A stretch of DNA of 64,000 nucleotides from Escherichia boydii (lineage in GTDB: Bacteria > Pseudomonadota > Gammaproteobacteria > Enterobacterales > Enterobacteriaceae). The position numbers were made by a program, and so were the translations under genes. The stretch covers positions 2,232,001-2,296,000 of the forward strand of contig CP169086.1 in the NCBI GenBank assembly GCA_041890495.1. Reading direction: 5' to 3'. Positions 20,646 through 28,896 of this stretch are shown here, piece after piece (the stretch's first letter is position 1; each line of letters starts with the position of its first letter). Under the pieces are notes generated by a model, which worked only from the letters and a program-made list of their open reading frames with translations, was not told where the DNA came from and ran no database searches.

Positions 20646-21865
20646 GCTGCCTCCCCACGGAAAATACGTTGATACAGCGGATTGCGTCCCGGCTCGTAGA
20701 CCATTTCTACAGGATGGTGCGCATCCCAGACGACAAAATCAGCGACAAACCCGGCCCGCAGCTGTCCGTGGGTTTCACCGCGGCCCAGCGCCTGCGCGGC
20801 ATGCCGCGTGACGCCAGCCCAGGCTTCTTCAGGGGTCAGGCCAAACTGGACGCAGGCCATGTTCATCGCCAGGTGCAGGCTGGCAAACGGGCTGGTGCCG
20901 GGGTTATAGTCGGTCGCGACCGCCATCGGCACGCCCTGTTTTCTGAGCTGTTCAACCGGCGGACGCTGGCGCTCCTGCAGAAAATAGAACGCCCCCGGCA
21001 ACAGGACCGCAACCGTGCCGCTTTCCGCCATCGCCTGAACGCCCGCGTCGTCGAGATATTCGATATGATCGGCGGAGAGTCCCTTATACCGGCTGACCAG
21101 CGCCGCACCGCCCTGATTTGACAGCTGCTCGACATGCCCTTTCACCGGGATACCGAGCGCGGTTGCCGCCTTAAAGAGGCGCTCGGTTTGCGACGGCGTA
21201 AAGCCGACGTTTTCGCAGAATACGTCTACTGCTTCGTATAACTCTTTTTGCCACAGCGTGGGCAATATCTGCTCACAGACCAGCGTGAGGTACGCATCCG
21301 GATCCTGTCGGTATTCCGGCGGAACCGCATGAGCCGCCAGCAGCGTTGGGCTGATATCGATCGGATTTTTGAGGCTCAGCTGGCGCGCGACCTGCAGCAT
21401 CTTCTCTTCGGCCTCGGCGTTGAGACCGTATCCGGACTTGATTTCAACCGTAGTGACGCCTTCATTCATCAGACGCTGAAGCCGCTGCTGCGCCAGCTTA
21501 AGCAGGGTTTCGGGCGAGCTGCTGCGCGTCGCCGTCACGGTCGCGTTAATCCCGCCCCCCTGGGCGCTGATGGTTTGATAAGAAACACCGTTAAGACGCT
21601 GCTCCCACTCCGCCGCGCGATCGCCGCCAAACACCAGGTGGGTATGGCAGTCAATCAGGCCAGGCGTGACCAGACGCCCCTGGAGATCGACACAGTGACG
21701 GTGTCCGGCCGGTATGTCAGATTCAGGGATCACGTCCAGAAGGGTGTGGCCGCGTACGACCAGGGCATGTTGCTCTTTCAGTCCATAGGGCGCACAGACG
21801 TCAGGCGCCATCGTAGCCAGTCGCGCATTTCGCCATATCACATCGTCGGGATGAATCTGCTGCAT
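20642..21865 (-). CDS. hutI: Imidazolonepropionase
   Basis: HutI (407 aa from the chosen start) opens the imidazolone ring to formimidoylglutamate. The amidohydrolase metal motif is DCHTHLVFGGDR; further ligands lie in LAAHAVPPEY, KGHVEQLSNQGG and ATDYNPGTSP. I chose the ATG at 21865 (MQQIHPDDVIW), with GTGGA seven bases before it. It avoids the operator that covers the first in-frame ATG at 21896-21898; ATG 21871 is also possible. It is the first gene of hutIGC. Confidence 0.93.
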   Translation of the reverse strand: MQQIHPDDVIWRNARLATMAPDVCAPYGLKEQHALVVRGHTLLDVIPESDIPAGHRHCVDLQGRLVTPGLIDCHTHLVFGGDRAAEWEQRLNGVSYQTISAQGGGINATVTATRSSSPETLLKLAQQRLQRLMNEGVTTVEIKSGYGLNAEAEEKMLQVARQLSLKNPIDISPTLLAAHAVPPEYRQDPDAYLTLVCEQILPTLWQKELYEAVDVFCENVGFTPSQTERLFKAATALGIPVKGHVEQLSNQGGAALVSRYKGLSADHIEYLDDAGVQAMAESGTVAVLLPGAFYFLQERQRPPVEQLRKQGVPMAVATDYNPGTSPFASLHLAMNMACVQFGLTPEEAWAGVTRHAAQALGRGETHGQLRAGFVADFVVWDAHHPVEMVYEPGRNPLYQRIFRGEAA

Positions 21866-21886
21866 GGGCATTCCACTTGTCATGGG

Positions 21887-21898
21887 TTGTATAGACAT
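21887..21898. promoter_or_regulatory. Putative HutC operator of hutIGC
   Basis: TTGTATAGACAT shares 11 bases with the hutUH operator core at 18867-18880. It lies just upstream of hutI and covers an alternative in-frame ATG. The rest of the gap to ybhC (21899-22089) carries promoters for two divergent units but nothing else that I recognise. Confidence 0.68.
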
Positions 21899-22089
21899 TT
21901 ATTTTCATCTGTTGCCTGCTGTCAACCGACTTTGTGGAAAATGTTATTTATTTGTGATCACTTACCTGCGGCTCCGGGGCTAAAAATGCAACTTTTACCC
22001 TTTTTATCTTCCCGTTTCGCTCAACTTAGTATAAAAAAGCAGGCTATTTCGTCTATCCCGTAAAGACTTGCATACCCAGGAGCTTCACC

Positions 22090-23373
22090 TTGAACATTTC
22101 CAGGATTTCCCGTCTGGCGTTAGCACTCGCCTTTGGCGTGACCTTATCCGCATGCAGTTCAACTCCACCGGATCAGCGACCTTCTGAGCAGGTTGCGCCC
22201 GGTACCGCCTCCCGCCCGATTTTGTCCGCTGATGAAGCGAAGAACTTCGATCGTGCGCACTACTTCTCAGCGATGGATCCTAACGCTGCACCGTGGACAC
22301 CGTCGTCTATTAACCTGCCTAAACAGCCTGACTTCGTGGTAGGCCCGGCGGGTGCGCAGGGCGTAACGCATACCTCTATTCAGGCCGCGGTTGATGCTGC
22401 CATCACTAAACACAGCGCGTCTCGCCAGTACATCGCGATCCTGCCAGGTGAATATGAAGGCACCGTGTATGTTCCGGCCGCACCAGGCAGCATTACGCTT
22501 TACGGTCTGGGCGAAAAAGCGATCGACGTAAAAATTGGCCTGGCGATTGATTCCGAAATCGACAGCAACACCTGGCGTCACCTGGTGAACCCGGCCGGTA
22601 AATATATGCCGGGTAAACCGGCGTGGTACATGTTTGATAACTGCCAGAGCAAGCGTTCCGCCACCATTGGCGTGATGTGTTCGGCGGTGTTCTGGTCTCA
22701 GAATAACGGTCTGCAGCTGCAGAACCTGACCATTCAGAATAGCCTGGGCGACAGCGTTGATGCCGGTAACCACCAGGCCGTTGCGCTGCGTAGCGATGGC
22801 GATCAGGTGCAGATTAACAACGTCAACATTCTGGGCCGTCAGAACACCTTCTTCGTGACCAACAGCGGCGTGCAGAACACCCTGCAGAATAACCGCCTGA
22901 CCCGTACCCTGGTGACCAACAGCTACGTTGAAGGTGACGTGGATCTGGTCTCCGGTCGCGGCGCGGTGGTGTTTGATAACACCGATTTCCGCGTGGTGAA
23001 TTCACGTACTCAGCAGGAAGGCTACGTGTTTGCTCCGGCAACCCAGTCGAACCTCTTCTACGGCTTCCTGGCCGTGAACAGCCGCTTTAATGCTGCCGGT
23101 GACGGCGTGGCACAGCTGGGACGCTCCCTGGACGTGGACTCTGCAACCAACGGTCAGGTCGTGATCCGCGACAGCGCGATCAACGAAGGCTTCAACATGG
23201 CGAAACCGTGGGCGGATGCCGCGATCTCCAAACGTCCGTTCTCCGGCAATACCGGTGCGGTGGACGATAAAGGGAACGTGCAGCGCAACCTGAACGACGC
23301 TAACTTCAACCGCATGTGGGAGTACAACAACCGCGGTCTGGGTAGCAAAGTGGTTGCTGAGCCGAAGCAGTAA
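22090..23373 (+). CDS. ybhC: YbhC, pectinesterase-family outer-membrane lipoprotein
   Basis: YbhC (427 aa) is a lipoprotein with the right-handed beta-helix fold of pectin methylesterases. The signal peptide ends in the lipobox LSAC-SS near residue 21. Conserved beta-helix parts include GDSVDAGNHQAVAL, NNVNILGRQNTFF and EGDVDLVSGRGAVVF. E. coli YbhC acts as an acyl-CoA thioesterase in vitro with no shown pectin activity. The start is TTG 22090, after CCCAGGAGC, as in E. coli. The sequence is of the non-E. coli type. Confidence 0.93.
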   Translation: MNISRISRLALALAFGVTLSACSSTPPDQRPSEQVAPGTASRPILSADEAKNFDRAHYFSAMDPNAAPWTPSSINLPKQPDFVVGPAGAQGVTHTSIQAAVDAAITKHSASRQYIAILPGEYEGTVYVPAAPGSITLYGLGEKAIDVKIGLAIDSEIDSNTWRHLVNPAGKYMPGKPAWYMFDNCQSKRSATIGVMCSAVFWSQNNGLQLQNLTIQNSLGDSVDAGNHQAVALRSDGDQVQINNVNILGRQNTFFVTNSGVQNTLQNNRLTRTLVTNSYVEGDVDLVSGRGAVVFDNTDFRVVNSRTQQEGYVFAPATQSNLFYGFLAVNSRFNAAGDGVAQLGRSLDVDSATNGQVVIRDSAINEGFNMAKPWADAAISKRPFSGNTGAVDDKGNVQRNLNDANFNRMWEYNNRGLGSKVVAEPKQ

Positions 23374-23382
23374 TAAGATGAG

Positions 23383-23415
23383 AGTAAAAGGGGGAGTTTA
23401 ATCCCCCTTTTTACT
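23383..23415 (+). terminator. Intrinsic terminator after ybhC
   Basis: AGTAAAAGGGGGA and TCCCCCTTTTTACT form a strong hairpin with a T-run right after the ybhC stop. Its symmetry means it could also end the small toxin transcript arriving from the other strand. Confidence 0.85.
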
Positions 23416-23428
23416 GCGACCGAATGCG

Positions 23429-23518
23429 TCAGGCTCCAAACTTAAGATACGCATCCAATAGTTGCATAATCGCAACCATGAGTTGCAGGAACAGAATTGC
23501 CCATTCCACACCGCTCAT
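23429..23518 (-). CDS. TisB-like SOS-induced toxic membrane peptide (29 aa)
   Basis: The frame begins MSGVEWAILFLQLMVA and ends IMQLLDAYLKFGA. Aligned without gaps to E. coli TisB (29 aa, sequence from memory), 16 of 29 positions are identical, including the C-terminal QLLDA-x-LK. Like TisB it would form a single amphipathic membrane helix; TisB depolarises the inner membrane and promotes persistence. The ribosome site is strong (AAAGGAG, six bases before ATG). A LexA box lies ~200 bases upstream, and an antisense-type small RNA gene follows further upstream. The locus sits between ybhC and pgl, not at the ilvB-emrD site of E. coli tisB. Confidence 0.82.
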   Translation of the reverse strand: MSGVEWAILFLQLMVAIMQLLDAYLKFGA

Positions 23519-23586
23519 ACGCCACTCCTTTGGTATAGAGCACTTCTCCCCTGATTTACCTTTCCGCTGCCTGTCACCAGAGGTGT

Positions 23587-23609
23587 GTTGGTTAAGTTTT
23601 GATGTGCTC
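23587..23609 (-). promoter_or_regulatory. Leader site in the toxin mRNA predicted to pair with the small RNA
   Basis: On the plus strand GTTGGTTAAG followed by TTTTGATGTGCTC repeats the first 23 bases of the predicted small RNA at 23878-23900, with one difference (A for C at position 9). The toxin mRNA is read from the minus strand, so the two RNAs are complementary here. The site is 69-91 bases ahead of the toxin ATG. That resembles the standby-site location used by IstR-1 on tisB mRNA. Confidence 0.72.
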
Positions 23610-23716
23610 CCCAGTTTAGGCACTGTCGGCACCACCCGACAGCCAGGACTGAATACGGATCCTGAATTGCGGAACTGCAACACATCAAGCCAACGGACAG
23701 AATGATATCAAATCAC

Positions 23717-23736
23717 TACTGTACATAAAAACAGAT
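23717..23736. promoter_or_regulatory. LexA (SOS) box of the TisB-like gene
   Basis: CTGTACATAAAAACAG (23719-23734) has the required CTG-N10-CAG form inside TA...TC flanks. It stands about 200 bases upstream of the toxin start, where the promoter for a long leader mRNA should be. DNA-damage control is the expected behaviour of a TisB homologue. Confidence 0.8.
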
Positions 23737-23877
23737 CAGGTCAGTTTAGGAATTTATAAAGAAAATGCATCTAAGCAACTGATTATTTTAATAATAACAA
23801 CCGATAATCATTCTCTGTTCTTGGCCCTTCGTTGACAATGAATTTACTTCGCCTTGAGTCGACATTATGATGACCAT

Positions 23878-23950
23878 GTTGGTTACGTTTTGATGTGCTC
23901 ACCCGGCTACCACCGGGCATAAAAAAACCTCGCATTCGCGAGGTTTTTTG
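23878..23950 (+). ncRNA. IstR-1-like antitoxin small RNA (predicted, ~73 nt)
   Basis: A promoter is visible: TTTACT at 23843-23848, a 17-base spacer, then TATGAT at 23866-23871, placing the start near 23878. The RNA begins with the 23-base pairing region, then a hairpin CCCGG-ctacca-CCGGG (23902-23917). It ends in a terminator CCTCGC-attc-GCGAGG with T6. Total size is close to the 75 nt of E. coli IstR-1, and the 5' position of the pairing region is also the same. It is oriented opposite to the toxin gene. Prediction only, with no expression evidence. Confidence 0.7.
23921..23949. terminator. Bidirectional terminator between the small RNA and pgl
   Basis: AAAAAAACCTCGC-attc-GCGAGGTTTTTT has an A-run on one side and a T-run on the other. 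It can terminate both the plus-strand small RNA and the minus-strand pgl mRNA. Confidence 0.88.
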
Positions 23951-23961
23951 TTTTCAGCCGC

Positions 23962-24957
23962 TTAGTGAGCGTTTACCACCACCCACATTGGCCCCTGGCC
24001 TACGGCATAACGCCCTTTCTCTTCCAGCAGACCCTGCTCGCCTTTAATTTCATACAGCGCGATGTGGTGGGATTTCTGCCCCGCCGCAATCAGGTATTTG
24101 CCGCTGTGATCGATATTAAAGCCGCGCGGCTGGGTTTCCGTTGGCTGGAACCCTTCAATCGCCAGCACGCTGCCGTCTTCGGAAACGCTAAACACGGTAA
24201 TCAGGCTGGAGGTACGGTCACAGGCGTACAGATGTCGGCCATCTGGCGTAATGTGGATATCTGCCGCCCAGCGGGTGTCGGAGAAATCAGACGGCATCAT
24301 GTCCAGCGTCTGCACGCACTCAATCTGACCGTTCGGATCTTTCAGTTCCCATACGTCCACAGAGCTGTTCAGTTCGTTGACCACGTAGGCGTACTGCTGG
24401 TTCGGATGGAAGACCATATGGCGCGGACCTGCTCCTTCAACGGTAGTCACCTCGGCAGGATTTTGCGCCACCAGGTGACCATCGTCGCTCAGGGTGAACA
24501 GGCAGATACGATCCTGCTTCAGCGCAGGCACCCACAGCGTGCGGTTATCCGGAGAGATATTCGCCGAGTGGCAACCTTCCAGCCCTTCCACCACATCCAC
24601 GGTTTCGACCGGAATGCCGTCTTCCAGACGGGTTACGCTGACGCAGCCCGCGTTATAAGAGCCGCTGAAGACAAAGTTACCTTTACGATCGGTTGAGATA
24701 TGGGTTGGGCTACCCGGCAACGGAGCTTCGGCAGTGTACGTCAGCGCGCCGTCGTCCGGAGAAATACGATAGGCCAGCACGCGGAACTCCGGGCGCACAC
24801 CCACGTACAAGAAACGTTTATCCGGGCTGATGACCATCGGTTGCACCTGGCCTGGCACATCAACAACCTGAACCAGCGTGAGTGTCCCCTCGGTATTTAA
24901 ACGCCAGACGTGGATCTGCTGGCTTTCAGGACTGGCGGTATAAACGGTTTGTTTCAT
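23962..24957 (-). CDS. pgl: 6-phosphogluconolactonase
   Basis: Pgl/YbhE (331 aa) hydrolyses 6-phosphogluconolactone in the oxidative pentose-phosphate pathway. It is the seven-bladed beta-propeller type rather than the DevB type. Repeated propeller motifs such as SPDKRFLYVGV, SPDNRTLWVPAL, HPNQQYAYVVNEL and TPDGRHLYACDR are clear. The sequence is of the non-E. coli kind. The promoter is shared with divergent ybhA in the 140-base gap. Confidence 0.96.
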   Translation of the reverse strand: MKQTVYTASPESQQIHVWRLNTEGTLTLVQVVDVPGQVQPMVISPDKRFLYVGVRPEFRVLAYRISPDDGALTYTAEAPLPGSPTHISTDRKGNFVFSGSYNAGCVSVTRLEDGIPVETVDVVEGLEGCHSANISPDNRTLWVPALKQDRICLFTLSDDGHLVAQNPAEVTTVEGAGPRHMVFHPNQQYAYVVNELNSSVDVWELKDPNGQIECVQTLDMMPSDFSDTRWAADIHITPDGRHLYACDRTSSLITVFSVSEDGSVLAIEGFQPTETQPRGFNIDHSGKYLIAAGQKSHHIALYEIKGEQGLLEEKGRYAVGQGPMWVVVNAH

Positions 24958-25097
24958 GAATATTCACTCCTCACTGCGCATGAAAGTAGTTAACTTTTGA
25001 CGGTGAATGCTGAATTGTCGACAGGAGTTTTGAAGCGTTCGCCTCTCGGTGTACCATCCCATCAAAACGTAAATTCAATATTAACCCGGGAAAACAG

Positions 25098-25916
25098 ATG
25101 ACCTCGCGTGTGATTGCTCTGGATTTAGACGGTACCTTACTGACGCCGCAAAAAACCCTTCTCCCCTCCTCCCTTGAGGCGCTAAAACGCGCGAAGGAAG
25201 CGGGATATCAACTCCTTATCGTCACAGGTCGCCATCACGTCGCTATTCATCCTTTTTATCAGGCGCTGGCGCTGGATACACCTGCTATTTGCTGTAATGG
25301 CACCTATTTGTATGATTATCATGCAAAAACCGTGCTGGAAGCGGACCCAATGCCCGTTATTAAAGCCCTGCAACTCATTGAGATGCTGAATGAACACCAC
25401 ATTCACGGTCTGATGTATGTCGATGATGCAATGGTCTATGAGCACCCGACCGGGCATGTCATTCGCACATCTAACTGGGCGCAAACCCTGCCGCCGGAAC
25501 AGCGTCCGACTTTCACACAAGTCGCTTCTCTGGCTGAAACGGCGCAACAAGTTAACGCCGTATGGAAGTTCGCCCTGACGCACGATGACCTGCCGCAATT
25601 GCAGCATTTTGGTAAGCATGTCGAACATGAACTGGGACTGGAGTGTGAATGGTCCTGGCACGATCAGGTTGATATTGCACGCGGCGGCAACAGCAAAGGT
25701 AAACGTTTGACGAAATGGGTTGAGGCGCAAGGTTGGTCGATGGAAAACGTCGTGGCATTCGGCGATAACTTTAATGATATCAGTATGCTGGAAGCCGCTG
25801 GTACAGGCGTGGCGATGGGCAACGCCGATGACGCGGTAAAAGCGCGCGCCAACATTGTGATTGGTGATAACACCACCGACAGCATTGCCCAGTTCATTTA
25901 TAGCCACCTGATTTAA
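25098..25916 (+). CDS. ybhA: YbhA, HAD-family pyridoxal-phosphate phosphatase; chimeric N terminus
   Basis: YbhA (272 aa) is a Cof-type HAD phosphatase. The E. coli enzyme dephosphorylates pyridoxal 5'-phosphate and some sugar phosphates. Motif I is DLDGTLLTP (nucleophile Asp), motif II LLIVTGRHH, and motif IV GDNFNDISML. The first ~40 residues differ from E. coli (TPQKTLLPSSLEALKRAKEAGYQLL). From about VTGRHH onward the match is essentially complete, so a switch lies near 25215-25240. It is intact and convergent with modC, with no gap between the stop codons. Confidence 0.93.
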   Translation: MTSRVIALDLDGTLLTPQKTLLPSSLEALKRAKEAGYQLLIVTGRHHVAIHPFYQALALDTPAICCNGTYLYDYHAKTVLEADPMPVIKALQLIEMLNEHHIHGLMYVDDAMVYEHPTGHVIRTSNWAQTLPPEQRPTFTQVASLAETAQQVNAVWKFALTHDDLPQLQHFGKHVEHELGLECEWSWHDQVDIARGGNSKGKRLTKWVEAQGWSMENVVAFGDNFNDISMLEAAGTGVAMGNADDAVKARANIVIGDNTTDSIAQFIYSHLI

Positions 25917-26975
25917 TCAGGCGGTTATCGACACACTTTTAATTTGCGCGTACAGCCACAGGCCAGGTTTGATCGCCAGTTCATCCCTGGCCCACGGGCT
26001 GATACGCGCCCACAGCGTTTTACCGCCGACTTCCAGCTCCACTTCCACCTGGCCGTTGTCGTCATAACTATTAACAACTTTTGCCCGCAATACGTTACGA
26101 ATGCTGGTTTGCTGCGGCGGTTGTAAAACCAGAGAAACATCGGAAGCCTGAATGCGGATACGTAGCGCAGCTTGCAGCGGTTCGTCCAGCTTATTGACCC
26201 ACAAATGCTGATCGCCCAGCGCCAGCGCAGTCATCGCGTAATGCGGATGATGCTCAAGTACCGTCACTTTCAGAATGCTACTTTGTTGCTCTTTCGGCAG
26301 CCACGGATTCATCACGCTACTCCCCCAGACTTCTTCCAGCGCGCCAAAGGCTTTCACCTGACCGTTTTCCAGTACCATCACTCTGTCTGCCAGATGGAGG
26401 ATCTCATCCAGCGAATGGCTGACATACAACATCGGGATGTTGATTTCCCGCGTCAGACGTTGCAGATAAGGCAACAGTTCGCGTTTACGCGGAATATCCA
26501 GTGACGCCAGCGGTTCATCCAGCAACAGCAATTCCGGTGCTGTCAGCAAAGCCCGACCAATCGCCACGCGCTGTTTTTCGCCTCCGGACAGGCTGCCTGG
26601 TAAACGGTCAAGCAACGGTTCAATGCCTAAAAGCGCCACCAGCTTATCGAACTGATCGACCATACTTTTCGACATGCCGTAGCGCAGATTGCCACGCACT
26701 TTGTAATGCGGGAACAGCCGCGCATCCTGAAAAACATAGCCAACGCGACGCTTTTCCGGCGTCAGGCAGATACCTTTTTCGGCATCATTTAGTACCCGCC
26801 CATTGAGGACAATCCGCCCTTTTTGCGGGCGCGTCAGTCCACTGATGGCGTTAATCAGCGAAGTTTTTCCGGCACCGGAGACGCCAAAGATAGCAGTGAT
26901 GCCATTGGCGGGCAGCGTTTCATTAATAGTCAGGCAATGGTTGCCCAACGTCTGGGAAAAATTCAGTTCCAGCAT
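25917..26975 (-). CDS. modC: Molybdate ABC transporter ATP-binding protein
   Basis: ModC (352 aa) powers molybdate import with ModB and ModA. Walker A is GVSGAGKTS, the signature [15 protein letters not shown], Walker [13 protein letters not shown], and the H-loop YVSHSLDE. The C-terminal third is the MOP domain that binds oxyanion for regulation. It begins two bases after the modB stop. It is intact and E. coli-like, in contrast to the broken modB and modA next to it. Confidence 0.97.
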
Positions 26976-26977
26976 GA

Positions 26978-27667
26978 TTAGCGCCCCGCCCGTTCACGGC
27001 TGATTCTGGCCAGCCATTCTGAAATCAACAGGGAGATCATCGCCAGCGCAATAGAAATAATGCACAGTCTCGCCGCTCCACTTTCCCCGCCGGGGGTCTG
27101 GATCAGGGTATACATGGCAGAAGGAATGGTTCGCGTTTCACCAGGAATGTTCGACACAAAGGTGATGGTTGCACCAAACTCACCGAGAGAACGAGCAAAA
27201 GCCAGTACCGTACCAACAATAATTCCCCGGTAAGGTCAGCGGTAACGTGATAGTAAAGAAAACGCGCCAGCGCCCGGCCCCCAGTGTTCTTGCGGCCTGT
27301 TCCAGTTTGACATCAACCCCTTCCAGCGCCAGACGAATTGCCCGCACCATCAGCGGAAACGACATGACGGCGCAGCGAGAACCGCGCCGCGCCAGCTAAA
27401 GGCGAAGGTAATACCAAACCAGTCATACAGACGTTCACCGATAAATCCGCGCCGTCCCATCGAAACTAATAATAAGTAACCGACGACCACGGGCGGTAAC
27501 ACCAGCGGTAGATGCAGTACGCTGTCGAGCAGAGCTTTGCCCGGAAACGTGCAACGCACCAGTAACCAGGCAAAAAAGATCCCAAACGGCAGGCTAAACA
27601 GCACAGCCAGGGAAGAAACTTTCAGGCTTAATAAAACTGCCTGCCATTCTGGATCGGTCAGTATCAT
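26978..27667 (-). pseudogene. modB: Molybdate ABC transporter permease, two compensating frameshifts
   Basis: ModB is the inner-membrane permease (229 aa in E. coli). The N-terminal half (MILTDPEWQAVLLSL...) is correct down to ~27375. There one C is missing (CTGCGCCGTC for CTGCCGCCGTC) and the frame slips. The middle part (MSFPLMVRAIRLALEG) continues in another frame to ~27225, where an extra A appears (GGGGAATTATTG for GGGGATTATTG). The last part then ends RERAGR at 26978. Total length equals the intact gene. Such -1/+1 pairs look like sequencing error, although a damaged permease cannot be excluded. Confidence 0.88.
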
Positions 27668-28441
27668 TACTTGATTGTAAATCCGTAACGTTTAAGAGAT
27701 TTCCGCTGCCTGCGGTCCCTTCAGATAATCATAAAATGCTTTCACTGTCGCATTGTTATGCCCTTCCACAACAGCAACCGGATATTCCACACTTTTTATG
27801 TGAATCTTCCGGGAAGGTGGCAACCACTTTTACCCCTTTGCTGGCAACTGCGTCAGAACCGTAGACAATGCCCAGAGGCGCTTCGTTACGTTCGACAGCG
27901 CCAGCGCCCCACGAACATCTTCCGCTGGGGCCAGTTTCGGCGACAGTGTCTCCCATGCGCCCAGCTTTTGCAGCGCTTCTTTGGCGTAGATCCCCGCAGG
28001 AACGTGCTCCGGATCGCCCACCGCCAGACGCCCACCGTTCAACAGGCTTATCCAGCTGGTTTCTTTGTTGATGGTGAAGTCAGCCTGGGCGCTGGCTTTT
28101 GGCGCCACCACGACCAGGCTATTCCCCAGCAGCGTTTCGCGGGTTGCCGCATCAATCGCTTTCTTCTCCGCCGCGTAATCCATCCACTTCTGATCGGCCG
28201 AGATGAACAGATCCGCCGGCGCGCCCGCTTCTATCTGGCGCGCCAGCGTAGAGGAAGAGGCAAAAGAGGAGACCACCTCGACGTTTTTCTCTTTTTTATA
28301 CGCCGCCGCGATATCCTGCAGCGCGTTGGTCAGCGACGCCGCCGCAAAGACCGTGATTTTACCCTCGTCCGCCAGCGCGTGTCCGGTAAGTGAAAGCGTC
28401 AGCGTTGCCCCTGCGAAAAGGCGTAACCATGAACGTGCCAT
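27667..28441 (-). pseudogene. modA: Molybdate-binding periplasmic protein, chimeric and frameshifted
   Basis: ModA (257 aa in E. coli) binds molybdate in the periplasm. The signal peptide ends GHALA-DEGK. Ligand-site segments FAAASLTNAL, SSFASSSTLARQIEAG and GDPEHVPAGIYAK are intact. The N-terminal ~170 residues are of the non-E. coli type. Near 27910-27950 the sequence becomes E. coli-like, and a G is missing from GCGCTGGTCGAACG. A second change near 27793 (ATAAAAAGTGTGG for ATAAAAAAGTGG) shifts again before the expected end FKRYGFTIK. The breaks coincide with the switch point. Confidence 0.88.
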
Positions 28442-28460
28442 CTTTAACTCCTGTGAGTAG

Positions 28461-28484
28461 CGTTATATACATATTAATATAACG
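28461..28484. promoter_or_regulatory. ModE operator of modABC
   Basis: CGTTATAT and ATATAACG form a perfect 8-bp inverted repeat around an 8-base spacer, just upstream of modA. This is the classical site where ModE-molybdate represses modABC. The divergent modE gene lies 400 bases away. Confidence 0.9.
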
Positions 28485-28584
28485 GTAACGTCAGGCAGAT
28501 CCCAGCGTTTAATCGTACCGCTGAAGGGGTAAACCAGTTTGATGCGTTGAATGATATCGGCGTAAACGGGAAAATCTTGAGAGC

Positions 28585-28612
28585 AAAACGCCCGGACTAG
28601 CCGGGCGTTTTG
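28585..28612 (-). terminator. Intrinsic terminator after acrZ
   Basis: AAAACGCCCGG-actag-CCGGGCGTTTT is a long GC-rich hairpin with T-run, eight bases after the acrZ stop. Confidence 0.9.
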
Positions 28613-28619
28613 TGGGGAA

Positions 28620-28769
28620 TCAATGCTGCTTTTTAGCCTGGTCTTTGTGACCAATGTTCGAAAAGACGTTGAACACTTCACCCAGGCCGTAGATGGCACC
28701 GAGGATGATGGCCATCACTACTGGTACCATGATCACGGCGAATACCAGACTTTTCAACAACTCTAACAT
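28620..28769 (-). CDS. acrZ: AcrZ, small accessory protein of the AcrB efflux pump
   Basis: The 49-residue product begins MLELLKSLVFAVIMVPVV and has one bent membrane helix (with GAIYGLGEVFNVF after it) and a polar tail. It matches E. coli AcrZ/YbhT except for a few tail residues. AcrZ lies in a groove of AcrB and changes its substrate range. The ribosome site TGGAGAAAA precedes the ATG. It sits between mod operon genes as in E. coli, and is too short for routine gene calling. Confidence 0.95.
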   Translation of the reverse strand: MLELLKSLVFAVIMVPVVMAIILGAIYGLGEVFNVFSNIGHKDQAKKQH

Positions 28770-28896
28770 GGTTTTCTCCAGATATTGAGAATGGCTCATT
28801 CTACCTTTTCAAGTGAGAAAATCATCCCCTTTTGTGCGGTACCCTTTGCGCCCTGCACCATTTGGGTCACAATACTCTTTTTGCCAGGACACTCTA

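Noticed and set aside
23424..23705. 93-codon plus-strand open frame over the ybhC-pgl gap
   Set aside because: It has no ribosome site or similarity, and the same DNA is better explained by the minus-strand toxin, its leader and LexA box.
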